From a virus: a stretch of DNA of 36,261 nt. Location: positions 1 through 36,261 of the IMG/VR virus record IMGVR_UViG_3300024273_002159, one strand, 5' to 3'. This document shows, in pieces, positions 1-8,870 of this stretch. How positions within the stretch are numbered: position 1 is the stretch's first letter; every line of letters begins with the position of its first letter. Both the position numbers and the translations under genes were made by a program. The notes beneath the pieces were generated by a model. The model had not been told where the DNA came from. It did no database searches and was given only the letters and a program-made list of their open reading frames with translations.

Positions 1-374
1 TTTTTCTTTTTAAATATATTTTTACTCAAACCACTTTCATGAGAGAGGCTTTTTGTAAAAGTCTTAACTTCAGTAGATGCTTGAGCGCCAGCCTCTATTC
101 TAGGTACGTATAGCAAATCTTCATGATTTGTTTTTATGCTTAATTCTAAATTTTCTAAATCTGAATAAATAGAATCCATAGTTCCATACAAACAAAACTT
201 CAATGATTGCCTTCTTTCTTTGTTGAATTGCTCTCTTAAATTAAAATCGTTATTAATTATTTCAGTTTGCAATTCATCTGCAGAGTTATATATTTCTAAA
301 TTTATATATAAATCTTTATTTACCCGAGGTAGCACATCTTTTGTTCCTAATAGTATTTTTCTCTTGTCTTTCAT
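1..374 (-). CDS. Probable virion structural protein, C-terminus cut by window edge
   Basis: An open minus-strand frame runs from an ATG at 374 to the left edge without a stop (124 codons seen). It begins MKDKRKILLGTKDVLPRV and is rich in charged residues, with a stretch NLREQFNKERRQSLKF followed by CLYGTMDSIYSDLENLEL. No domain is recognised. It lies just downstream of the 992-residue virion protein (19-base gap) in the same direction, so it probably belongs to the same virion or baseplate transcription unit. The start is the only ATG close to the upstream stop and has an A/T-rich leader. The function is inferred only from position. Confidence 0.6.
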   Translation of the reverse strand, partial: MKDKRKILLGTKDVLPRVNKDLYINLEIYNSADELQTEIINNDFNLREQFNKERRQSLKFCLYGTMDSIYSDLENLELSIKTNHEDLLYVPRIEAGAQASTEVKTFTKSLSHESGLSKNIFKKK

Positions 375-393
375 ATAATTTAACTAATAGGCC

Positions 394-3372
394 TTATTTT
401 ATAGGTCTTATTTTTCTAATCCCAAAACCTCCATCGCTACAATGAATACCTACTTTTGCATCCTTAAATCTAAGTTCCACTCTGTCTGACCTTGTTTTTT
501 CAAAAACCAAACCATTAACTTCATAGTCTCCATCTTTCGTAAAGTTACTTTTACACTTATCAACATAAACCTCACCATCTCCATCTTTTTTCAATCTTAC
601 ATTTCCATCACAATCAACTATAGTAGAAACAAGATACTTTTTTGGTACTTTCCCTGAAACATCTGTACTAGATGAAAAATCAGCGTAATAAGTTAAAGTC
701 CCTGCATTGGTAATTTCAGTATTTATAAACGAACAAGCATACCTAGCAGTTTTGTAAGTGTTTTCTATAAAATCAAAATCAGTATTACCATCAAAAGTAA
801 CAGTGCTAGATGCTGTTATTGTAAATGTAGACTTATCCCCAGGATTAATCTTTTTCTTAGTCCCATTTACATTTACCTCAGCAACTATAGAACCATCATT
901 TCTCACTTCTAGTTGCGAACTTGAAGATGTTGTCATTTCGTCTTTTTGACTTCCAAACTTTAATTTTAATTCTTGACTTGTGGTCTTTTTGTTATTTCTC
1001 AACATGTCACCTATTTCAAATTGTGCATACCTTTTTTGTAGAGGAGGGAGTCTTGATGCTAATTCTTGAGGCAAATCATCTACTATTCTATAAAAGTCAA
1101 TAGTACCATTTCTTATCCAGCTAGGTCTTGCTGTAGTGTCCATTCTTATCGTCAAGTTCTCACCTTGCCTAAACATAGATGCGGAGTAACTTGTTGGATA
1201 TATGTTTGGGGGCAATGTAGAAGATGACTTAATGTCTGAGCTTAACATAATATCACCCCAACTATAGTGAGTAATTCTACCCCAACCTTCAGGTTTCATA
1301 AAGTAACTAAATCCACACTCTAGCCTCTGATATTCTTCTCCATTTTTTACGGTAAATGTTTTGCCTGGGAACAGTTGTGAATTTCTTGCTTTTCTAAATC
1401 CGTTTGAATATTCTTCATGCCAAGCTACGTTATTTTCATACTTATATATACTTCCCTTAGTAACGGTTTGCGCAAATTTATTATAAATTGCATCACCACC
1501 CTCTAAAGGGGTCATAAGCCCATATCCACTAGATGATTCTTGACCCCAATAAAGACCAGCCTTATCTCCGTCTAAATATCTAGGTTCAACTTGATTAGAA
1601 AAGCTTTTATCTTCGTTAAGTTCTGTAGGCTCTGAAGGTATACTGTAAGGTGCTGGGTAGTTTATTGTCCATGGTTGTTCATATGGAAAAGTGTTTAATG
1701 AAAAATTTTCAACCTCTCCTGTAGCGGAATCGGCATCAGAACCTGGCCCTCTGTTTAAATCAAAATGATTAGCTTTTTTTGAACCAGTTGAAAGTGCGCT
1801 CCTAACAAAACCTGTAGCACGAAAAACATTCGGTATACTTTCGTAATACATTTTTAACTGATAACATGAAAGCCAAACCCCCTTTGAGCCACTAATGCTT
1901 TTTCTGCCACTATCTTTTGAGGCGTATCCATTTGGGTCATATAAATTTGATGGCAATTTGAATGCTTGATATTGGTTTTTAGTAAATTCTATATTTGGCT
2001 TTGAAAACCTAAGCTCAGTGAACCATTCTTGTCTTTGAGTTTTTATTCTAGAAAAAATATCTGAAATTTGGACAGCTTCAGTAGTGAGGGGATAGCCTTT
2101 TTTAGTCATATCTCTAGCTAAAATAGTTAGTGGAGAAAAGTTTCCAGAAGCAAATAACTCTTCCATATTTGTTTCAGAAATAGATATTGGTGGTACATAA
2201 AATGTATTCCACTTTCTCAAGTCTAAGTTGGTAGTAATATTTACTTCGGTATATCCCGTTTGAAAACTGCCCCAGGATGAAGTTACTCCTACAGGTATTT
2301 GTCTATAATAAAAGTGAGGTATATTATCCACATTAGGCAATTCTTCAGTTGAATATGGAAAAAAATTTAAAGCCACTTCCCCTTTTGTCATGCCCTGTTT
2401 TAACAAGTCAACTTCAAATAAAATAACTTGATTTCCAACTGGGACATCTTGTATTATAAATTCGCCCTTATCATTTGTAATGGTGGAATACTTATACCTA
2501 TCTGGTACAAACAAGGTCTCTACAGATTTTAACAGCGGTTTTATGCCATCGTAATCACTGTCAACCTTTTCTTCTCCAAGAACTTTTCTAGCTTGGTCTG
2601 TACCGACATCCAAAACGTAAGACTGCGTATCGGCATAGTCTGAAGGTGTTGAATTTTGAGTTAAGTTTAATGTGATTCTGTTACCATCAGCATCTTTAGA
2701 GGCGTAACTAGGAAATTCTTCTGATGGATTAAAAATAACAATGGGAACGTTCGATAAAGGTATTAATACTCTTTCCCCGTTTTCATCTAAAACTTTTTGC
2801 CTAGCCATTAGCGTTCCGCAGACAACGCCAGTTTCAGATTCTTGCTGAGGCATTTCAGTTAATGGATTGTTTTTAACACTTAAAGTGTCTAGAGTATCCA
2901 TGGTTCTCTTAATGGTTACATCAGCATAGTAATCTACTTTTTTTTTGGGTGTAGAAAATATATTAGAATATGCGGAATCTCCTGAATAGCTTGCTGCTTG
3001 CAATACAAAATCTTGTATACGCCCGTTATTGGGTGGGGTGACGTCTTCTGTTTGAGACTTAAACATCTTCCCCTTAACAACGTCTTTAGACTCTTCTTCT
3101 GTTAAAAATTTATATTTATTAGTCAAAGGTATTCTTTTGCAAAATGAACCATCAACTACCTCTATAATTTCTATAACTTTGTTTGCCCTTCCCTTTATTG
3201 CATATGCTACTTCACCATCCCTTTGTAAAAAGTCAAAAACATTTATAGAGTTCTGAGGCATAATTGCAGAAGCATTTGTAAGCATTTGTGTAGCGCTAGC
3301 ATCAACGGTTGAAAAGTAAGTCAACACACTTACATCTTTATTAACCTTTATTTTCTTTATAGTATCCGTCAT
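394..3372 (-). CDS. Large virion/baseplate protein with carboxypeptidase-regulatory-like domain
   Basis: This 992-residue protein lacks a signal peptide or membrane segment. Residues about 183-326 look like a carboxypeptidase-regulatory-like beta-sandwich. It starts GVVCGTLMAR, has a long insertion after SNVPIVIFNP, and closes with TNDKGEFIIQDVPVGNQVIL, the typical 'decorate with DxxGxF' ending of that fold. The rest is aromatic- and Ser/Thr-rich, as in tail or baseplate proteins, and not recognised. Its neighbours are the gp25/gp6/spike baseplate genes, so a structural role in the tail or baseplate is likely. Upstream at 3411-3421 there is a YATTTAC motif that may be its promoter. The family assignment is an inference from pattern, and an adhesive role is possible. 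Confidence 0.65.
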   Translation of the reverse strand: MTDTIKKIKVNKDVSVLTYFSTVDASATQMLTNASAIMPQNSINVFDFLQRDGEVAYAIKGRANKVIEIIEVVDGSFCKRIPLTNKYKFLTEEESKDVVKGKMFKSQTEDVTPPNNGRIQDFVLQAASYSGDSAYSNIFSTPKKKVDYYADVTIKRTMDTLDTLSVKNNPLTEMPQQESETGVVCGTLMARQKVLDENGERVLIPLSNVPIVIFNPSEEFPSYASKDADGNRITLNLTQNSTPSDYADTQSYVLDVGTDQARKVLGEEKVDSDYDGIKPLLKSVETLFVPDRYKYSTITNDKGEFIIQDVPVGNQVILFEVDLLKQGMTKGEVALNFFPYSTEELPNVDNIPHFYYRQIPVGVTSSWGSFQTGYTEVNITTNLDLRKWNTFYVPPISISETNMEELFASGNFSPLTILARDMTKKGYPLTTEAVQISDIFSRIKTQRQEWFTELRFSKPNIEFTKNQYQAFKLPSNLYDPNGYASKDSGRKSISGSKGVWLSCYQLKMYYESIPNVFRATGFVRSALSTGSKKANHFDLNRGPGSDADSATGEVENFSLNTFPYEQPWTINYPAPYSIPSEPTELNEDKSFSNQVEPRYLDGDKAGLYWGQESSSGYGLMTPLEGGDAIYNKFAQTVTKGSIYKYENNVAWHEEYSNGFRKARNSQLFPGKTFTVKNGEEYQRLECGFSYFMKPEGWGRITHYSWGDIMLSSDIKSSSTLPPNIYPTSYSASMFRQGENLTIRMDTTARPSWIRNGTIDFYRIVDDLPQELASRLPPLQKRYAQFEIGDMLRNNKKTTSQELKLKFGSQKDEMTTSSSSQLEVRNDGSIVAEVNVNGTKKKINPGDKSTFTITASSTVTFDGNTDFDFIENTYKTARYACSFINTEITNAGTLTYYADFSSSTDVSGKVPKKYLVSTIVDCDGNVRLKKDGDGEVYVDKCKSNFTKDGDYEVNGLVFEKTRSDRVELRFKDAKVGIHCSDGGFGIRKIRPIK

Positions 3373-3410
3373 TTAAAGTAGATATGTTGTTATTTTAATA
3401 CATTTTTAAA

Positions 3411-3421
3411 AAAAGTAAATA
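3411..3421 (-). promoter_or_regulatory. YATTTAC motif, candidate phage promoter element
   Basis: On the minus strand this reads TATTTACTTTT, 39-49 bases before the ATG of the 992-residue protein. Related YATTTACW sequences precede other first genes in the window (4888, 4926, 13150, 15413, 22885). It contains TACTTTT, one base short of the Bacteroidota -7 box TAnnTTTG. Confidence 0.35.
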
Positions 3422-3425
3422 TACT

Positions 3426-4832
3426 TTAATCTCTTTCGTCAAAAATTCTAAAATAAATTTTTTCACTTAAAACCCTTTTAGTTCCCAGCTCGTTTACTCT
3501 TAATTCTATAGTATAATTCTGATTAGGCAAGAGCCAAGATGTGTCTAAATCCATAAACTCCTTAGTGCAACCACCTATAACTAAAGTGCTGAAAGAAGAC
3601 CATGGAATAGTTTCTGTAATTTCATTTTGAACCATTCTATATTCTAAGCCATAATATTCAGTTGGAGATTTTGTGCTATATTCAACTCTAGTTTCTGCAT
3701 ATACCCTTATAACTTCTCCTTTTTTTAATATTTCATTATTAGAAATTCCATACAAATCAACAACATATTCGTTAATTTCTTTAGGGTAGTTATTATAATA
3801 ATTTCCTAAAATTTGAAATTTCTGTTCATAAGTTTGTACATCAACTCCTGGGTCGAACGTTATATCACTCCACACATCTTTGTATATTTGACTTTTAGTC
3901 GCTCCCGTCATAAGAATGTCAACATAATAAACTCCTTTAGTCAACTGCTTAGGCACCAGTCCAGTTATTACATCTTGATTTGAAGACGTTTTAATTGATA
4001 CGGTACCTGCTGAAAAATAGTTAGCAGATGTATTTCCGCTAAACAAGCTAAGAAATAATCTAGAAGTTCTATTATTAGCAACTCTCAATCTATCATCTCT
4101 CATTATCTGCTCATCATAAACAACTTCTAAATATGGCTTAAATGCAGTGTTGGTTTTATTTGTGTAAAATCTAGACAAATATCTAGTGTCACCCGAATTT
4201 AGCTCATAATCTCTAGCGTATGATATGGCAACACCGTTATTTTGAGAGCCTCCGCTTAGCCAATCACTTACTAAAGGCGTTATATCCATGTCTAAATCCT
4301 CATCTCCCACATCGAAGTGTTGACTATAATTTTGTGCAGTTGACGCTGTTGGGTTAGTAAATATTCCTGGCTCATCCCAAAAGTCCAAACTTGTTGCACT
4401 GTTCCAGTTGGAGTATCCAGTTAAATTAGTATCCCCCTGACTTACCTTTATGTATTCAGAACCCATTAAGTCATAACCTCTTCCATTATCCCAACTTTTA
4501 TTTATTGGAAAAGCAATTAAATCAAAAGATGAAGCCACTTTCTTTCTAAGCTTAGCAAGTTCGAAGTCACTATCCAACAAATCTCCATCAGGTATTACAT
4601 TTGTCATTTTTAATCTGTAGGACGATATATACTCTTCATTTATCTCCTTAGAGGCTAATTTACCTTTTAATTCATCTAAATCAAATTGAATTAAAAATCG
4701 AGATATACTAGCTCTATTGCCAGTTCCTCCGTACCATAATATGGCACCTGGATTTAGTGCTGAATTGAAATTTTCAAAATAACCAGAAGCTATTGTATTG
4801 TTTTTTGTAGGATAAATTCTAAGCCTTCCCAT
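3426..4832 (-). CDS. DNRLRE-domain-like virion protein
   Basis: This 468-residue protein has an N-terminal half that resembles the DNRLRE beta-sandwich found in secreted and cell-surface proteins. It shows an early repeat-like strand (TKNNTIASGYFENFNSA), then RFLIQFDLDELKG, SSYRLKMTNV, and the family's characteristic end DITPLVSDWLSGG followed by NNGVAISY. The C-terminal half (from about residue 245) is another beta-rich region that is not recognised. It sits among baseplate genes, 53 bases upstream of the 992-residue virion protein, and no signal peptide is visible. The likely role is a tail- or baseplate-associated structural or glycan-binding protein, which is inference. The start was chosen as the first ATG after an AT-rich leader. 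Confidence 0.7.
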   Translation of the reverse strand: MGRLRIYPTKNNTIASGYFENFNSALNPGAILWYGGTGNRASISRFLIQFDLDELKGKLASKEINEEYISSYRLKMTNVIPDGDLLDSDFELAKLRKKVASSFDLIAFPINKSWDNGRGYDLMGSEYIKVSQGDTNLTGYSNWNSATSLDFWDEPGIFTNPTASTAQNYSQHFDVGDEDLDMDITPLVSDWLSGGSQNNGVAISYARDYELNSGDTRYLSRFYTNKTNTAFKPYLEVVYDEQIMRDDRLRVANNRTSRLFLSLFSGNTSANYFSAGTVSIKTSSNQDVITGLVPKQLTKGVYYVDILMTGATKSQIYKDVWSDITFDPGVDVQTYEQKFQILGNYYNNYPKEINEYVVDLYGISNNEILKKGEVIRVYAETRVEYSTKSPTEYYGLEYRMVQNEITETIPWSSFSTLVIGGCTKEFMDLDTSWLLPNQNYTIELRVNELGTKRVLSEKIYFRIFDERD

Positions 4833-4887
4833 TTTATAGTTTATTTTTATTTTAAATTATATATATTATATAATATTTATTGTATAT

Positions 4888-4897
4888 ATGTAAATAG
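4888..4897 (-). promoter_or_regulatory. YATTTAC motif upstream of the DNRLRE-like gene
   Basis: The minus strand reads CTATTTACAT, about 56-65 bases before the ATG at 4832. It faces a second copy on the plus strand at 4926-4932, so the 121-base gap between the divergent genes carries one motif for each direction. Confidence 0.3.
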
Positions 4898-4925
4898 TGC
4901 CCGAAAAAAGTCTTTATTTTTTTTG

Positions 4926-4940
4926 CATTTACTATTTATA
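4926..4940 (+). promoter_or_regulatory. YATTTAC motif upstream of gp25/gp6 pair
   Basis: The plus strand reads CATTTACTATTTATA, ending 13 bases before the gp25 ATG. Its TATTTATA part is the reverse complement of the T4 late promoter box TATAAATA, which may be coincidence in such AT-rich DNA. Confidence 0.3.
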
Positions 4941-4953
4941 AAAAAAGAATATA

Positions 4954-5340
4954 ATGGCTAATGGTATAAATATTAAATTTCCTTTTCAGAACACAATAGA
5001 AGGTGGGGTGTTTGCAACAAACAAATCAACCTCAACTGCAATAAAAGATGATTTAATATCTCTACTAACAACAAGAAGGGGTCAGAGGCCTATGAGGAAT
5101 TCTCTTTATTCTCCAATATATGATTATATAATGGAGCCTTTAGATAATTTTGTTAAGTCTGAAATGAAAAAAGATATAGAAAAAAAAGTGTCTGAATTTA
5201 TACCTCAAATATCAATAACAGCTATAGAATTCGAAGAGCCAGAACAAGGTAATATACTAACGGTAGATATAACTTTTAGGGTAGATACTGCATTTAAAAC
5301 AGAATTTGTTAGCCTAAACATATCAAGAGAGGCTCAATAA
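4954..5340 (+). CDS. Baseplate wedge protein, T4 gp25-like (GPW/gp25 family)
   Basis: At 128 residues it is close to the family's usual length (T4 gp25 is 132). The hallmark of GPW/gp25 is present: SLLTTRRGQRPMRNSLYSP followed by a short helix (DYIMEPLDNFVKSEM), then FIPQISITAIEF and a final beta hairpin. In contractile tails gp25 organises the baseplate wedge next to the gp6 dimer and the sheath start. It is the first gene of a two-gene plus-strand unit with the gp6 homologue 17 bases downstream. The start has an A-rich leader and no Shine-Dalgarno sequence. Confidence 0.92.
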   Translation: MANGINIKFPFQNTIEGGVFATNKSTSTAIKDDLISLLTTRRGQRPMRNSLYSPIYDYIMEPLDNFVKSEMKKDIEKKVSEFIPQISITAIEFEEPEQGNILTVDITFRVDTAFKTEFVSLNISREAQ

Positions 5341-5357
5341 AAATAAAACAATAAATT

Positions 5358-7217
5358 ATGCCAACAATTAAAAAACAAGATTACCTTAAGAGAGACTTCT
5401 CTACAATAAGGTTGGATATTGAAAATGTTTTAAAAGTATATTTCCCAAAACAATGGCAAGACTTTAACGTTGCCAGTGCTGGTATGGCTTTGGTAGATTT
5501 GTTGGCCTATGTATCTGACTTACTGTCTTACTATACAGACAAAAGGTTCAATGAATTGTTTTTAGATGGAGTCTCAGAAACTTCATCTGCATATAGGATA
5601 GCAAAAACACTTGGTTATAAAGTTCCTGGAGTTAGAGGCAGTTCTACATTAGTAAATGTGACAATTAGAGTTCCCGCACTTTCAACTGGGCCAGATGAAC
5701 AGTATTTGCCAATATATAGACCTGGTGTCAGATTTGAGGGGGGAGGTCAGCTGTTTGAAACGGCTAATCAGATAGATTTTTCTAACGACTTTTCAGAGGT
5801 AGGAGTTACAAATAGAACTGTTAATCCTATTTTTGATTCTTCACAAAATATATTAGGATACAATATAACAAAAAGAGAATTTGTAGTCGCGGGAGTTACA
5901 ACAAATTTCAATAAAGTATTAAACGATAGAGATGCTGAAACCCCTTTTTTAGAAGTGTTTTTAAATGAGAAAAATGTCCTTGACATTTTGGATGTAATAG
6001 TAGTTCCTGGCACCAACATAACTGTTCCTCCAACGTACACTGACTATAAAGATTTTGAATTAAAATATCATGAAGTTGAACACTTATCTCAAAGCGAAGT
6101 GTTTACAGAGGATACTGGTGAGTCTACAGAATCTTTTGCTTTTGGAAAATGGGTTAATGTTAACAAGAGATTTACTAAAGAATTTATGTCTGACGGCTCT
6201 TGCAAATTAACCTTTGGAGGTGGGACTCCCAATGTCGATGCTTATGCAGAGTACTTAAACAGTTTAGCGCTATCAAACTCTGGAGAAGTTAGTTACGAAA
6301 GAGTTTTAAACAATACGTCTCTTGGAGAAAAGTTGCCTTCTGACTCTACTCTTTTCATAAAATATAGAACAGGGGGAGGTGAGCTGTCTAACGTTGGTAC
6401 TAACGTATTAAACAACATAAGCAACATAAACGCTTTAATACAAGGTTCTGAAGCTACAAAGAATGATGCAACACTGTCCTCAACTAGAGGCACAAATATA
6501 ATACCAGCACTAGGAGGGAGGGGGTTGCCTACAGTTCAAGAAATAAGGTATGCTGCTTCTGGAAACTTTGCTGCACAAGAAAGGTGTGTAACTCTATCTG
6601 ATTACATATCTAGAGCAAAGCAAATGCCTGGTAAGTTTGGTGCACCATTTAGGGTGGGAGGAAGAGTTAATGATAATAAAATTCAATTGTACATATTGTC
6701 AAAAGATGGAAAAGGAAAACTAACTGAACAAAGTTCTAATTTAGTAAAAAATAATATGGTTAGTTACTTATCTAAATTTAGAATGATAAATGATTTCATT
6801 GAAATAAACAATGCTAAAGTAGTAAACCTATCTTTTGAAGTAGACTTACTTGCTGACAAGAGTTTTAATAGTAATGAAATAAAAGTTAGTGCACTACAGC
6901 AGTTAAAAGATTACTTTAACGTAAACAAGTGGGATTTAGGCCAACATGTATACATTGCTCAAGTCACAGACATACTAAGAGAAGTTCCTGGGGTCATAAA
7001 CGTTTCTGGTCTTAGGGCTTACAATTTAGATGGAGGAATTTACTCTTCAACTTTAATTTCTCAAGCAAATGGTAATGTACAACTGTTATCTGGTGGGGTT
7101 TCGAGTGGCGCTAAAAGGACTGAAATAAACTTCATAGACAATGCCATATACGCAACTCCGCTTTCCATGTTTGAAGTCAGATACCCAGATACGGACATAA
7201 TGATAAGAACGGCTTAA
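5358..7217 (+). CDS. Baseplate wedge protein, T4 gp6-like (baseplate J superfamily)
   Basis: This 619-residue protein is close in size to T4 gp6 (660). Its N-terminus has the conserved wedge pattern: KRDFSTIRLDIENVLKVYFP, then DFNVASAGMALVDLLAYVSD and YYTDKRFNELFLD. The C-terminal part has the J-like segment (QVTDILREVPGVINVSGL). gp6 forms the dimeric ring that ties wedges together around the hub, and it follows gp25 directly, as in many contractile-tail modules. Its TAA overlaps the stop codon of the convergent spike gene (shared TTAA at 7214-7217), and no terminator hairpin is visible at the junction. Confidence 0.92.
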   Translation: MPTIKKQDYLKRDFSTIRLDIENVLKVYFPKQWQDFNVASAGMALVDLLAYVSDLLSYYTDKRFNELFLDGVSETSSAYRIAKTLGYKVPGVRGSSTLVNVTIRVPALSTGPDEQYLPIYRPGVRFEGGGQLFETANQIDFSNDFSEVGVTNRTVNPIFDSSQNILGYNITKREFVVAGVTTNFNKVLNDRDAETPFLEVFLNEKNVLDILDVIVVPGTNITVPPTYTDYKDFELKYHEVEHLSQSEVFTEDTGESTESFAFGKWVNVNKRFTKEFMSDGSCKLTFGGGTPNVDAYAEYLNSLALSNSGEVSYERVLNNTSLGEKLPSDSTLFIKYRTGGGELSNVGTNVLNNISNINALIQGSEATKNDATLSSTRGTNIIPALGGRGLPTVQEIRYAASGNFAAQERCVTLSDYISRAKQMPGKFGAPFRVGGRVNDNKIQLYILSKDGKGKLTEQSSNLVKNNMVSYLSKFRMINDFIEINNAKVVNLSFEVDLLADKSFNSNEIKVSALQQLKDYFNVNKWDLGQHVYIAQVTDILREVPGVINVSGLRAYNLDGGIYSSTLISQANGNVQLLSGGVSSGAKRTEINFIDNAIYATPLSMFEVRYPDTDIMIRTA

Positions 7218-8254
7218 TTTGTTCTTACAGACTTAGATAGTATAGCTGATATGTTTTCGTCAGCCAAATAATCATTTAGTAAATTAATCTCTTCTTCTGT
7301 GGCATATGGAGACTGCTGTGGAGTATGTTTGTGGTTTAAGCAAAACCTTATCATTATCTTTAATACCTTCACCAGTTCGTCACCCAAAACTAATGGGTGT
7401 AACTCTTTGGCTGCATTTCCATATGTTTCTAAATCTGGATTAGTTTTTTGCTCAACATTTGATACATCTTTTATTTTTCCATTTTCGTCTAGAGTCCTAT
7501 TTTGTCTGGATGATGTGTTTGATGATATTAGATTAATGTTAGATGCTACTATGTTCATTTGAGAGTAAGAGTCTCTTGTTATTTTTGTTTTACCCCCTTC
7601 TTCCCTAGGTGATGATGGAAAGTCTGGCTCAGTCTCAGCAACATTGTCTTTAAGTTGAATAAAACATTTAGTTTTTTCATTCAATTCGAAGCTATTATCT
7701 TTCAATTCACCAGCAGTAATCAAAACTTCTCTTGGCTTGAATGTTATATTTGAATTGTTTTTACCATCTAGTCTAATGTTGTCATTCGAAAAAAAAGTAA
7801 CATCATTTATTGGTTGACTATCTGTATTTTTTTGTCCATATGAATTAACTGTAAACATTTTATTAGCTGAAGCCGTGCTTTCAAAATTTGATTGAAACTT
7901 TTTAACACTTCTTATTGGTCCTATATAAAATCTTCTAGAAGATTGGTCTTTGGGATTTTCGAGAAAAATATATACCAACTCTCCTACTCTAGGTATTACA
8001 TTTACAAATTGATAAATTAAAGGAAAAGCATATTTTGGTATGTTATCATTCTTGTCTTTACCTGGCTGCTCTTCTCCGTTTACATCATTGAAATCTATAA
8101 TTGTAGCCTGTATCCTCCCCATGTTAGACCTGTCTGAATTGTCAACAACTCTTCCTAGGTATATTATTTTATCACCTTTTGTCGCATTGCCAGAAGTGGG
8201 ACTTTGTCCTCCCATAATGTTGAGGCTGTCAGCCATCATATCTAATCCACCCAT
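7214..8254 (-). CDS. Baseplate spike/hub protein with gp5-type OB-fold, no lysozyme domain
   Basis: This 346-residue protein starts with a short leader and then an OB-fold of the T4 gp5/VgrG type: YLGRVVDNSDRSNMGRIQAT, then FPLIYQFVNVIPRVGELVYI and the RRFYIGP strand. The following part is rich in short beta repeats (VTFFSNDNIRL, SNITFKPREVLITAG, MNIVASNINLISS), as in a spike beta-helix or prism. The tail NHKHTPQQSPYA resembles C-termini of other phage spike proteins. The lysozyme domain of T4 gp5 is absent. It is the last gene of a minus-strand run that converges on gp6, with overlapping stop codons. Confidence 0.8.
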   Translation of the reverse strand: MGGLDMMADSLNIMGGQSPTSGNATKGDKIIYLGRVVDNSDRSNMGRIQATIIDFNDVNGEEQPGKDKNDNIPKYAFPLIYQFVNVIPRVGELVYIFLENPKDQSSRRFYIGPIRSVKKFQSNFESTASANKMFTVNSYGQKNTDSQPINDVTFFSNDNIRLDGKNNSNITFKPREVLITAGELKDNSFELNEKTKCFIQLKDNVAETEPDFPSSPREEGGKTKITRDSYSQMNIVASNINLISSNTSSRQNRTLDENGKIKDVSNVEQKTNPDLETYGNAAKELHPLVLGDELVKVLKIMIRFCLNHKHTPQQSPYATEEEINLLNDYLADENISAILSKSVRTN

Positions 8255-8255
8255 A

Positions 8256-8420
8256 TTACTTACCTTTTGCTTCTTGCTTCAATGCGTTATATTTTCTCTC
8301 TAAATAATCTACTTCATCTAGTAACGAGTTAATTTTTTCTTTTTTTTCAAAAAAACTATCTACAGTATCTTGAATTTCTCTTAGAATTTGAGTTTTATTT
8401 CTTTTTTTAACCTCTTTCAT
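8256..8420 (-). CDS. Small 54-residue charged coiled-coil protein
   Basis: A short complete frame begins at ATG 8418-8420 and ends with TAA at 8256-8258, one base before the spike gene's ATG. The protein starts MKEVKKRNKTQILREIQDTV and continues with SFFEKKEKINSLLDEVDYLERKY, a heptad-like pattern that suggests one long amphipathic helix. It fills the gap between the 138-residue gene (stop at 8430) and the spike gene, and its tight spacing supports expression. It could be a small assembly factor or baseplate accessory protein, but nothing specific is recognised. Confidence 0.6.
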   Translation of the reverse strand: MKEVKKRNKTQILREIQDTVDSFFEKKEKINSLLDEVDYLERKYNALKQEAKGK

Positions 8421-8429
8421 AATATTTTT

Positions 8430-8846
8430 TTAAGTAGCTAAACCACTTCCGCTATGAGGAGTTGGGTTTGAGCCAGTTGTTACCACTGGGCCTCCTGCGT
8501 TTGCTCCACTTCCCAAAACGGTCATCCCAGCATCTATTGCAACATCAACTCTCATGTCTGATTGTAGGGCATCTACTAATTCATCCATTACAACTTTAGT
8601 ATATTCTTCCATAACATTAGGAGTTCCGTTTTCCAGAGGCCCAGATGGAATTCCTATTTTATCAAATTTTGAAATAATTTCTGAAGTGATAGAATCACTA
8701 TCTAACCCAGGTCTAGTTTTAGATAATAATATCTGAAACAGACTAAACTTTGGTATTTTAATCCTATTTTCTTTAAATAAAAATAATATAAAATTAGAAA
8801 GCTCTTCTGATTTTTGTAATTTCTCATCTACTTTTATACATCCCAT
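8430..8846 (-). CDS. Putative baseplate-associated protein, Gly/Ser-rich C-terminus
   Basis: This 138-residue protein is not recognised by family. The N-terminal two thirds are helical (EELSNFILFLFKENRIKIPK, MEEYTKVVMDELVDALQSDM). The last ~35 residues are a flexible Gly/Thr/Pro tail (GSGANAGGPVVTTGSNPTP). Small proteins with such glycine-threonine tails are common beside phage spike and hub genes, so a virion role is plausible but inferred. It lies 24 bases downstream of the 984-residue virion protein and 9 bases upstream of the small coiled-coil gene. Confidence 0.6.
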   Translation of the reverse strand: MGCIKVDEKLQKSEELSNFILFLFKENRIKIPKFSLFQILLSKTRPGLDSDSITSEIISKFDKIGIPSGPLENGTPNVMEEYTKVVMDELVDALQSDMRVDVAIDAGMTVLGSGANAGGPVVTTGSNPTPHSGSGLAT

Positions 8847-8870
8847 ATTTATAAATATTATGTTTTATTT

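Noticed and set aside
7210-7220. Bidirectional terminator between gp6 and spike genes
   Set aside because: The junction is only the overlapping stops TTAA and no hairpin with a T-tract could be found around it.
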